DNA of 39,053 bases, from assembly GCA_025210475.1 (NCBI GenBank), contig JAOARW010000082.1, forward strand, positions 1 through 39,053, read 5' to 3'. Every line of letters starts with the position of its first letter. Position 1 is the stretch's first letter. Source of the stretch: Carboxylicivirga sp. (GTDB lineage: Bacteria > Bacteroidota > Bacteroidia > Bacteroidales > Marinilabiliaceae). Below are positions 1-8,084 of this stretch, piece after piece. Position numbers and translations under genes: made by a program. The notes beneath the pieces are model-generated. The model was not told the DNA's origin. It worked only from the letters and a program-made list of their open reading frames with translations, and searched no databases.

Positions 1-72
1 CAAGAAAAATGGAAATTAAAGAAAATAAACTATTTAGAAAAAGAACTTATAAAATTAAAAAAAGCCTCATAG
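1..72 (+). CDS. Possible C-terminal end of an upstream gene (partial)
   Basis: Frame 1 is open from the first base to a TAG stop at 70-72. It encodes 23 residues rich in Lys, Leu and Glu (LEKELIKLKK-like), which look like the amphipathic helix that ends many enzymes, including sulfatases. The same strand carries the sulfatase/GH20 genes that follow, so this may be the previous gene of the same island. The stretch is AT-rich and too short to assign a family. It could also be chance. Confidence 0.4.
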   Translation, partial: QEKWKLKKINYLEKELIKLKKAS

Positions 73-165
73 GAGCCCTCAAATTAATCATTTTTCTACT
101 TAGTTATATAGTAGGAGGATGATAAAATTTACTTGAGAGTTTCATCTGACCATAAACATTAACAA

Positions 166-1773
166 ATGAAAAGGATCGTTTTAATTTTAGGTTTATTGGG
201 AGTGATAAATGCCTCAAAAATTAATGGACAAGGCGAACAACAGAAAGAAAAAGCACCCAATGTGCTTATTGCAATAAGTGACGATCAATCCTTTCAGCAT
301 ACAAGTTTTGCAGGATGTTCATTTATTAATACTCCAGCCTTCGATCGTGTTGCTGCCGAAGGAGCGTATTTTTCAAATTGCATTGCCGGATCGCCAGGTT
401 GTGCTCCGTCAAGAAGTACATTAATAACAGGTCGCTTTCATTGGCAAAACAAAGAGGCCGGGCAACATGCTTCGCATTGGATCAAAGAAGTTGTTCCAAT
501 GACGGATGAATTTATGTTAATAGGTTACCAGTTAGGTAGAACGGGGAAGGGTGTTGCACCTTTCAGGTATGGAGCACCTTATCGAAAAACCGATGCGGCA
601 GGAGTTGCTAATGACGAAAGCAGGTATAGTAATAATTCGGATGAAAAACCAATTGCCAGTGGGATTAATAAAATCAATTACTTCGAAAATTTTAAACGTT
701 TTATGCAAGAACGTGACCGCTCAAAACCTTTTTTCTTTTGGTTTGGAGCTCATGAGCCCCACCGCTCGTTTGAGAAAGGTTCGTGGAAGCGAGTGGGAAA
801 ACGATTAAAGGATGTGAAAGTACCTGGTTTTTTACCTGATGATGCAATTATTCGAGGTGATTTGTTGGATTATGCCGTGGAGATTGAATGGTTTGATTCT
901 CATCTGCAAAAAATGCTAAATTTACTAAAGGAAGAGGGCGAACTGGATAACACAATTGTTATTGTAACATCTGATAATGGAATGGCATTTCCGCGTGCTA
1001 AAGCTAATTGTTTCGAGTACGGTATTCATGTGCCATTGGCTATTCGATATCCAAAAGTAATTGCAGAAAAACGAAAGGTAGACGATGTGGTAAGTTTTGC
1101 CGACTTTGTTCCTACCTTATTTGATTTATGTGGCATTAATCCTCGAAAAATGCTGCCAATATCTGGTGAAAGTATTACTGATATCTTGGAAGCAGAATCA
1201 AGTGGTAAAGTCAATACTAATAAGCAATATGTTTTTGCCGGAAGAGAACGTCATTCGTGTTCCAGATATAAAAATTGGGGATATCCACAACGTGCAGTTC
1301 GCGATCAGCAATATTTACTTATCTGGAATATAACGCCGCAACGTTGGCCGGCAGGAGCTCCACAAAGATTAATGAAGGAAAATGGAGTAGAATGTTATCC
1401 ATATTTTGGTTTGGATGACAGCGGAAAACACCACAGTGAATGGGCATTTACCGACGTTGATGCAGCACCTTCAAAATCTTTCATGGTAGAGAATAAAGAT
1501 CAATTTCCGGAATATTTTGATTGGTCTTATTCTAAACGCCCTGAGTTTGAATTTTATGATATCAAACAGGACCCTTATTGTTTGAACAATTTGGCAGGAA
1601 AAAAGGAATATTGTCAGGATGAAGAAAGACTAAAAAAAGTATTGATAGAAAAATTGAAAGTAACTAAAGATCCAAGAGTTGTTGGTAAAGGTAAAGAGAA
1701 AGCTATTTTCGATTCATATCCGCGTTACAGCAGGATGAGATATTTTCCAAATCCGGAAAGCCTTGATAAGTAA
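166..1773 (+). CDS. Secreted Cys-type sulfatase, N-sulfoglucosamine sulfohydrolase-like
   Basis: This is a 535-residue type I sulfatase that hydrolyses sulfate esters or sulfamates on glycans, probably in the periplasm. A Sec-type signal peptide covers about residues 1-22. The catalytic motif CAPSR lies at residues 79-83; Cys79 would be converted to formylglycine by a maturase encoded elsewhere. Metal-binding Asp39 and Asp40 sit in the N-terminal ISDDQ strand, and a second metal motif (TSDNG) lies near residue 270. The overall layout (CxPSRxxLxTGR, then a GRTGKG segment) resembles heparan N-sulfatase/sulfamidase-type members, but the substrate cannot be fixed from sequence alone. The GH20 gene starts 31 bp downstream on the same strand, which suggests one operon. 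Confidence 0.9.
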   Translation: MKRIVLILGLLGVINASKINGQGEQQKEKAPNVLIAISDDQSFQHTSFAGCSFINTPAFDRVAAEGAYFSNCIAGSPGCAPSRSTLITGRFHWQNKEAGQHASHWIKEVVPMTDEFMLIGYQLGRTGKGVAPFRYGAPYRKTDAAGVANDESRYSNNSDEKPIASGINKINYFENFKRFMQERDRSKPFFFWFGAHEPHRSFEKGSWKRVGKRLKDVKVPGFLPDDAIIRGDLLDYAVEIEWFDSHLQKMLNLLKEEGELDNTIVIVTSDNGMAFPRAKANCFEYGIHVPLAIRYPKVIAEKRKVDDVVSFADFVPTLFDLCGINPRKMLPISGESITDILEAESSGKVNTNKQYVFAGRERHSCSRYKNWGYPQRAVRDQQYLLIWNITPQRWPAGAPQRLMKENGVECYPYFGLDDSGKHHSEWAFTDVDAAPSKSFMVENKDQFPEYFDWSYSKRPEFEFYDIKQDPYCLNNLAGKKEYCQDEERLKKVLIEKLKVTKDPRVVGKGKEKAIFDSYPRYSRMRYFPNPESLDK

Positions 1774-1804
1774 GTGATTCCTTAAGCTTAAATTAATTGT
1801 AACT

Positions 1805-3385
1805 ATGAAGTTAAAGTTATTAATAATACTTGCCGTGCTCTTCATGGCATGCAGTAAACGGGCGCGAACAGAACATGAATTAACTCTTCTACCTTATCCT
1901 CAAAAAATAGAGAAAGGGAAGAGTAGTATATGTTTAAACCGTGGGATAAAGGTAATCGGCAAATGCTTTAATCAGGAGTATTTGCATAAAGTTTTACAAA
2001 AGAATAATGTTGGCGAAGGAAATAAGGTTAAAGTTCATTTCTGTAGAGATACAACGATATCAAACGATGAAGCTTATAAACTGAAAGTGACTGATAATTT
2101 AATTGAGATAACTTCGAAAACAAAACGAGGAGAGTTTTATGCTTTGGTGACTTTATCGCAGTTAATTAAGAATGGGTATATACCTGAGATCATCATTGAA
2201 GATGAGCCGAAATTTTCATGGCGTGCCTTTCTGTTAGACGAAGCCCGTCATTTTCAAGGTAAGGAAGTGGTAAAAAAACTGCTGGATGAAATGGCATATC
2301 TGAAAATGAATGTTTTCCATTGGCATTTAACAGATGATCAGGGCTGGCGTATTGAAATTAAAAAGTATCCACGATTAACCGAAATTGGTTCAAAAAGGGA
2401 TAGTACCGAAACTAAGCGTAACGGACCTAAGGGGCGAGTTTACGATGGTAAACCTCACAGTGGATTTTATACACAGGAAGACATAAAAGAAATTGTGGCC
2501 TATGCGACAGATCGCCATATTACAATAATGCCCGAAATAGGTATGCCAGGACACGCTTCGGCAGCAATTGCAGCGTACCCATATCTAGGAACAAATAAAA
2601 AAGAAATAAAAGTTCCATGCCGTTTTGGTGTGGGAGCCGACGTTCTGGATCCTTCACAATTTTCAACTATTGAGTTTTTACACGATGTTCTGCGAGAGGT
2701 ATCAGAACTGTTTCCATCAAAAATTATTCATATTGGGGGAGATGAAGTGCGCTACGATCATTGGAAGAAAAGTAGAGCTGTAAATCAGTTTAAGGCAAAT
2801 TATAATCTACCAACTTACAGTGATGTTCAGGTTAAGTTTACCAATGAGATATCGAATTTTATTGAGAAAGAATTAGGAAAACAAGCCATGGGTTGGAACG
2901 AGATTCTAGGAATCCGAACCCATGATTGGGCATCAGCTGATGCTCATGCTAAAACAAAGCTTTCACAAAATGCGATAATCCAATTTTGGCATGGTACTTC
3001 CGAGGACTTTATGGAAGCAATAACAAGAGGTCATTGTGTTGTTAATAGTAATGGGCGTCAAACGTATCTTGATAAATCGTATGGAAAGATTAGTTTGCTG
3101 AAAGCCTATCAATTTAATCCTATTCCCGAAGGATTAAGTGAAAAGTATATTGATAACATTATTGGTTTGGGATGTCAAATGTGGGGTGAAAAAACGCCAA
3201 CAAGCGAAAGAGTATATTATCAAAGTTTCCCAAGAATAGCAGCTTATGCCGAAACAGCTTGGACTGTAACAGAAAAAAAGGACTATGATCGTTTTGTTAA
3301 CAACCTCAGACGATTGTATGATAGGTGGAAATCACAAGGTATTGAACCTGCACCTTGGCATATGGTAACAGAGAAAAAAGATTAA
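1805..3385 (+). CDS. GH20 beta-N-acetylhexosaminidase lipoprotein
   Basis: This is a 526-residue exo-hexosaminidase that removes terminal GlcNAc or GalNAc. A short signal peptide ends in a lipobox-like FMAC with Cys16, so the enzyme is probably membrane-anchored. A GH20b-type N-terminal domain spans about residues 25-135. The TIM barrel follows, with the family signatures FHWHLTDDQGWR and HIGGDEV; the Asp313-Glu314 pair is the substrate-assisted catalytic dyad. PEIGMPGHA lies between them. The length is normal for the family. It lies between two sulfatases, 31 bp after one and 42 bp before the other, which fits stepwise removal of sulfate and N-acetylhexosamine from a sulfated amino-sugar glycan. 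Confidence 0.93.
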   Translation: MKLKLLIILAVLFMACSKRARTEHELTLLPYPQKIEKGKSSICLNRGIKVIGKCFNQEYLHKVLQKNNVGEGNKVKVHFCRDTTISNDEAYKLKVTDNLIEITSKTKRGEFYALVTLSQLIKNGYIPEIIIEDEPKFSWRAFLLDEARHFQGKEVVKKLLDEMAYLKMNVFHWHLTDDQGWRIEIKKYPRLTEIGSKRDSTETKRNGPKGRVYDGKPHSGFYTQEDIKEIVAYATDRHITIMPEIGMPGHASAAIAAYPYLGTNKKEIKVPCRFGVGADVLDPSQFSTIEFLHDVLREVSELFPSKIIHIGGDEVRYDHWKKSRAVNQFKANYNLPTYSDVQVKFTNEISNFIEKELGKQAMGWNEILGIRTHDWASADAHAKTKLSQNAIIQFWHGTSEDFMEAITRGHCVVNSNGRQTYLDKSYGKISLLKAYQFNPIPEGLSEKYIDNIIGLGCQMWGEKTPTSERVYYQSFPRIAAYAETAWTVTEKKDYDRFVNNLRRLYDRWKSQGIEPAPWHMVTEKKD

Positions 3386-3427
3386 CAGTAGAATCAAAAT
3401 TAAAATCACTACAAGAATTAAAATTAT

Positions 3428-4798
3428 ATGTGTAAAAATAATAATCACATAGCTTGGCTATTGTTGGTAGCTATTTTCGTTTTTGCAACAGGCTCCAATA
3501 AAGGACAAAAGCCTAATATCGTATTTATTCTTGCTGATGACATGGGAACAGCTCAGTTGGGATGTTATGGTAGTCAGTATTATCAAACACCAAATATAGA
3601 TCGACTGGCAAGGGAGGGGATGACCTTTACAAATGCTTATGCAGCAGCGGCTATATGCTCTCCTACTCGAGCTTCAATTATGACAGGTAAATATCCTGCG
3701 CGACTTCGGTTGACAGATTTTATTCCAGGGAAAACACAAGATGAAGAAATTTTGCAAGTTCCACAATGGCAACAGTTTTTACCATTGGAGGAAACTACCT
3801 TCGCTGAAATACTAGTTGAAAATGGTTATCAAACAGCTTTAATTGGTAAATGGCATTTAAGCAAAGAGAAGCGACCACCCCGAAGTTTAGAACACAATCC
3901 TGATAAACAGGGTTTTCAGGAAACATTTGTTACATATAAACCAGCGGGCAGAAATCTTGGGGACTGGCAAGTGCCTGAAAATGATGCACACAATGTGGAT
4001 ACCATTACCAATAGAAGTATAGGATTCATGAGGCAAAATAAGGACAAACCATTCTTTCTGATGCTTTCTCACAATGCGATTCACGATCCTTTAGTTTCGA
4101 AAAGTAAATTGATTGACAAGTATAAGAAACATCCACTTAATGATGAACCTGAAAATCATCCGGTAATAGGTGCAATGGTCGAGAGCCTCGACAATGGTAT
4201 CGGTAAAGTATTAAATGCCATTAATGAGTTGGGCATCGAAGAAAATACCATAGTTATCTTTTTTGCAGATAATGGAGGGAAGCACAGTTATGCTAAACAA
4301 ACACCTTTTAAAGCAGGTAAAGGTTGGTTGTATGAAGGTGGTATACGTGAACCTTTTATTGTGAAGTGGCCGGGGAAAACTAAAGCGGGTAGTCTTTCTG
4401 ATGAAATGGTATCTTCCATCGACTTTTTTCCTACTTTTTTGGAAATGGCAGGAGTGAGCTTTTCGCATAATAAAGAAATCGATGGGAGGAGCATGGTACC
4501 TCTCTTTTTAGGCGAAAAGTCCGAACGAGACATGTTGTTTTGGCATTATCCACATTATCATTATGGATCTGGGATGGTTCCTGCAAGCGCTGTTCGCTGG
4601 GGTGATTATAAATTAATAGAATGGTATGAGCCTGAATTAAAGGGAGAGTCTGATTATATAGAATTATATAATCTTAAGGATGATATTGGCGAGGAGATTA
4701 ATTTGGCAGAAACAGAGCCTGAATTAACAAAGAAAATTTTCCAAAAACTTAAAGATTGGAAAAAGGAAGTAGGTGCTCAAATTCCTGTATTAAAATAA
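3428..4798 (+). CDS. Secreted Cys-type sulfatase, arylsulfatase/GalNAc-sulfatase-like
   Basis: This is a 456-residue type I sulfatase with a signal peptide at about residues 1-26. Metal ligands Asp37 and Asp38 sit in FILADDMG. The maturation motif CSPTR is at residues 77-81: Cys77 is the formylglycine site and Thr replaces the more common Ser, as in many members. GKWHL near residue 140 and FADNGGKHS near residue 280 are further active-site blocks. The C-terminal ELYNLKDD segment is the standard subdomain. It is closer to arylsulfatase A/GALNS-type enzymes than to the sulfatase at 166-1773, so the two probably attack different sulfate positions. It is the last gene of the island and is followed by a terminator. 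Confidence 0.92.
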   Translation: MCKNNNHIAWLLLVAIFVFATGSNKGQKPNIVFILADDMGTAQLGCYGSQYYQTPNIDRLAREGMTFTNAYAAAAICSPTRASIMTGKYPARLRLTDFIPGKTQDEEILQVPQWQQFLPLEETTFAEILVENGYQTALIGKWHLSKEKRPPRSLEHNPDKQGFQETFVTYKPAGRNLGDWQVPENDAHNVDTITNRSIGFMRQNKDKPFFLMLSHNAIHDPLVSKSKLIDKYKKHPLNDEPENHPVIGAMVESLDNGIGKVLNAINELGIEENTIVIFFADNGGKHSYAKQTPFKAGKGWLYEGGIREPFIVKWPGKTKAGSLSDEMVSSIDFFPTFLEMAGVSFSHNKEIDGRSMVPLFLGEKSERDMLFWHYPHYHYGSGMVPASAVRWGDYKLIEWYEPELKGESDYIELYNLKDDIGEEINLAETEPELTKKIFQKLKDWKKEVGAQIPVLK

Positions 4799-4950
4799 AT
4801 TTGACTGGTGCTAATAATTTGAGTTGGTTATTCCAAAACATTGAGAAAATAGAATTTCCATAAGATGATTAAATCTAGTGGTTTTCGAATGATAAAAAGA
4901 AAGCTGGTTTGGCACAGCTTATTATTTTAGGGCAAGAAACATTGAAACTG

Positions 4951-4983
4951 AAAAGCCATCTCAATATTTGGGGTGGCTTTTTA
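4951..4983 (+). terminator. Rho-independent terminator after the sulfatase/GH20 operon
   Basis: AAAAGCCA (4951-4958) pairs with TGGCTTTT (4974-4981), and the stem extends inward with C:G and G:T pairs. The right arm runs into a short T tract. It lies 150 bp after the second sulfatase and ahead of the regulator gene. Confidence 0.75.
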
Positions 4984-5051
4984 GGTGTTTAGCAGTAATA
5001 AAACACAATTGTAAAACTCACAATTACATACAAAATTGTACAAATAATGTC

Positions 5052-5077
5052 ATTGAAAGAAACATTAGTCTTTCAAT
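5052..5077. promoter_or_regulatory. Inverted repeat upstream of the LamG/winged-helix regulator
   Basis: In the 373-bp gap 4799-5171, ATTGAAAGA (5052-5060) and TCTTTCAAT (5069-5077) form a perfect 9-bp inverted repeat with an 8-bp spacer, 95 bp before the regulator's start codon. Several ACAATTGTA-like words lie just before it (about 5003-5040). It could be an operator, possibly autoregulatory. No clear TAnnTTTG box was found here. Confidence 0.4.
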
Positions 5078-5171
5078 CTCCCTAATTTGAACATTCCTTT
5101 TCCATATTTAAATTGGACATGATTTTTGGAAAGTGTATTTTTAGTTCAAATTTTTTGGGAAGAATCTACAC

Positions 5172-7727
5172 ATGCATTTAATAAGGCTACAACATATATT
5201 TCTGGGAATTATTTTGTGGACGTTTGGATTAACGGTAGATGCGCAACGCAAGCACCTCCAGCTCCGCTATAATGAAGAAATCCATATTATAAGTAATTAT
5301 GTGCCGGTTGATGCCGATAATTCGGAGAAACAACCGATAGGTCGCTTATTGCGAAATGGTGTGGCAGGTTTTATATTTCAATTGGAACTAAATGCAACTA
5401 AGGATACCATTCTGTTAGTCACTCCGTCGGATAAGAGAATTCCATTCGCCAATGCAGAAAAAACGATAAAAGATTTTCTGGAAAAGGATAGCCTAAGAGT
5501 GTTAAGCCTTTTTCTCGATTATGATTTTAATCCTACCCGTTTGATAAAAGCCTTCAAAAAGAGTGGATTAAATAACTATCTTTTCGATAAAAAATACACG
5601 GGCGAATGGCCAACGTTTCAAAGTTTAATATCAGAAAATAAGCGCTTACTGTGTTTTAGTTATAACCAGCAGCAGGCATTAAATCCTCAGATTAAATATT
5701 TATGGGATTATGCAGTTGACCCCATAAAAGTGCTGGAAGCCGAAAATGAAGCGAATCCTAAAGGAATGGGGCAAAAAGGCAATCAACTGCTTTATTTAAA
5801 CAGTCACCAGGTGGCTAATATTGTCAATCCCGACGAGTACATTAAAAGGTGGGCCGACCTGAACCAAAGTCCGCAAGTATTGGCTCATACAATTGATGTG
5901 TGGAAAACCACAGGTAAAAAACCCAACTTCTTTATTTGCAATCAATATAAAGATATTTACGCCTGGATGCGTGGACATATAAATAATCATCTTAATGTTA
6001 CCGGTATTGTTTCGTACAACCGAAAACCATTGGAGAATGTGTTTTGGGAAGGCGATAATTACTCCATGACCTATGGTAGATACTGTTTTCCGGCTACTCC
6101 AAATGAAGACCTGATGCTAAAACCTCAAAAACAAGGTTTTCGTTTTATACCTGAAGACGTTCGAATCAAAAATATTACAGAAGATAAAATCAATAATTTT
6201 ATTGCCGTACCGGTTGAAATTGGTGAAAATCTGGTAGCTCATCTTCCTTTCGATGATAAAATAGAGGATAAGAGTATGTATCACCATAAGCTGAAAAACA
6301 ATAATGTAAAAATTATTGCTGATGCACAGCGTGGTTTAGTGGGTGAGTTTGATGGCGAGTCTTATTTAACCATGCCCAAGGCCGATGATTTGGGTATTTC
6401 CAACAGCGACTTTACTGTGAGTGCCTGGATAAACCTGGCACGGGTGAATGCAAGCGATAAGCGTGATTTTACCATATTGGGAACGGCAAAAATTCATTAC
6501 CGGGGCGGATTGCACCTGCAGGTGCGCTTTGATAAGCCTTACTTTGGTTTCTTCTCCAATGATCTGCAAGGCGTCAGTGCTTTGGATGTGAATCGTTGGT
6601 ATCATGTTGTTTGGCGCTATACCAAATATAACCAGGAGCAAGCCATTTATGTGAATGGCGTGGCCGATTGTGCTTCTTTAAATCATCCGCCTTTTGTGAG
6701 TGATGGTAATATTTTTATCGGCAAGTCCTTAAAGGAGCGAAATGAGTTTGAAGGAAAAATTGACGACCTGATAATCTGGAACCGGGCTTTAGGCGATGAA
6801 GAAATCTGGAATTTATACCAGGATCGTTATTATGAGGAAAACACCAGTCTGGCCTCAATGGTCGTACGCTATAAATATTGGTTGATAGGCTTCTTGGTCC
6901 TGTTAGTTATTGCTCTTCTGTTGATTCTGCGAAAAAGATTGGTATTGAAGAAGCCTGCTGTTGCTAAGCCAGAGATGCCGCTTATTGAATTGAATTCAGA
7001 CAGGCAGACGAAAAATGTAATTTCACTTTTCGGCGATTTTCAGGTGATCGATAGTAATGGTGATGATATTACCGAGCGTTTTACGCCACGTATCAAGCAA
7101 ATATTTATTTACCTGCTTATTCTTAGCAAAGAAAAATCACACGGCGTTTCTTCTGAGGAGTTTTTAAATACAATCTGGCCGTCTTTCGAGAGAAAGAAAG
7201 CGATTAATAACCGCGGCGTAACTGTTAGTAAGCTTCGGGGTGTATTGGAATTACTGGATTCTGTGAAAATTTCCAATGCCCACGATCGGTGGAAAGTTGA
7301 TTTGTCGGATGCTGTTTATTGCGATTACTACGAAGCCCTTGAACTATCCGGAAGTGATTTGTTTGCACAGCGCGAACAGCTTAATAACTTTTTAAGTGTT
7401 ATTCAGGGTGGTGCCTTTTTACAGGATAGTACCGATGAATGTTTTGATAATGTGAAGGGTATTTTCTCCAATCGGATTATTGACATTTTAACCCGGTTGT
7501 TGTCTGATTTTGATGCCAGTCAGAATCCCGAAATGGTCATTCAAATTGCAGATCGAATCTTATTGGCCGATGACTTAAATCAGGAGGCCTGCCAATATAA
7601 GTTAAAAGCCTTGGTTGCGATGCATCAGATAAACCAGGCACGCTTCGTTTATAAATCATTTTCTGAGAAGTATAAAAAAATCTACAACGAAGAATTCAGC
7701 ATGAGTTTTGATGAGTTAATTCGTTAG
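5172..7727 (+). CDS. Membrane-anchored regulator: PI-PLC-like, LamG, TM, winged helix
   Basis: This 851-residue protein has a signal peptide at about 1-24. Residues 25-340 have the spacing and blocks of a PI-PLC X-like TIM barrel (a FLEKDSLRVLSLFL strand, a WPTFQSLISENKRLLCFSY block) but lack a visible THNS-type catalytic His, so this is probably a sensor rather than an enzyme. A LamG/concanavalin-like jelly roll spans about 355-555 (LVAHLPFDD, FTVSAWINLA, WYHVVWRY, DDLIIWNRALGDEEI). One membrane helix at about 570-590 is followed by basic residues. Residues about 615-710 resemble an OmpR/SARP-type winged helix, and about 720-851 a BTAD/TPR-like helical region. The inferred topology is a periplasmic glycan sensor with a cytoplasmic DNA-binding domain. 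It lies next to the sulfatase operon, which it may regulate. The PLC-like call is by pattern only. Confidence 0.75.
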   Translation: MHLIRLQHIFLGIILWTFGLTVDAQRKHLQLRYNEEIHIISNYVPVDADNSEKQPIGRLLRNGVAGFIFQLELNATKDTILLVTPSDKRIPFANAEKTIKDFLEKDSLRVLSLFLDYDFNPTRLIKAFKKSGLNNYLFDKKYTGEWPTFQSLISENKRLLCFSYNQQQALNPQIKYLWDYAVDPIKVLEAENEANPKGMGQKGNQLLYLNSHQVANIVNPDEYIKRWADLNQSPQVLAHTIDVWKTTGKKPNFFICNQYKDIYAWMRGHINNHLNVTGIVSYNRKPLENVFWEGDNYSMTYGRYCFPATPNEDLMLKPQKQGFRFIPEDVRIKNITEDKINNFIAVPVEIGENLVAHLPFDDKIEDKSMYHHKLKNNNVKIIADAQRGLVGEFDGESYLTMPKADDLGISNSDFTVSAWINLARVNASDKRDFTILGTAKIHYRGGLHLQVRFDKPYFGFFSNDLQGVSALDVNRWYHVVWRYTKYNQEQAIYVNGVADCASLNHPPFVSDGNIFIGKSLKERNEFEGKIDDLIIWNRALGDEEIWNLYQDRYYEENTSLASMVVRYKYWLIGFLVLLVIALLLILRKRLVLKKPAVAKPEMPLIELNSDRQTKNVISLFGDFQVIDSNGDDITERFTPRIKQIFIYLLILSKEKSHGVSSEEFLNTIWPSFERKKAINNRGVTVSKLRGVLELLDSVKISNAHDRWKVDLSDAVYCDYYEALELSGSDLFAQREQLNNFLSVIQGGAFLQDSTDECFDNVKGIFSNRIIDILTRLLSDFDASQNPEMVIQIADRILLADDLNQEACQYKLKALVAMHQINQARFVYKSFSEKYKKIYNEEFSMSFDELIR

Positions 7728-8084
7728 AAACCGTGTGCTAAGCAACTATTGTAATTACTGATAATCCGATGATGTAAGTTGAGATGTAAAATAATTCAGG
7801 CATCATTTATCAACACTTAATCAGCGCTTTAGAGGTTGTGTTAATTCTTAATTAATTCATTTTTAACAAGTCTCAAAGTCCGATTTAATGGTTGGATAAG
7901 GATGTGCTTCTAACATTGTTTTTTCAAAAGATGAAACGATCAAAATAATATTGATTGCCCAAATTTATTTTGGAGTTCCATCTAAGTAATGGAAATACAG
8001 CTTACCCTAAAGGGCGACTGTTTTTTTAGCATCGAGAAACAATGAAATTTAGAAATAAACAATCCTTTCTAACTAATTAAAATC
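7728..8084. other. Intergenic region with no clear feature
   Basis: This 357-bp AT-rich gap lies between the regulator and the oxidoreductase operon. No ORF of note, convincing hairpin terminator or exact TAnnTTTG box is visible. The promoter of the operon at 8085 is presumably here but could not be placed. Confidence 0.5.

Noticed and set aside
5172..6200. Active phosphatidylinositol phospholipase C
   Set aside because: The barrel-like blocks are present but no THNS/THDS catalytic His or second active-site His was found, so enzyme activity is not claimed.
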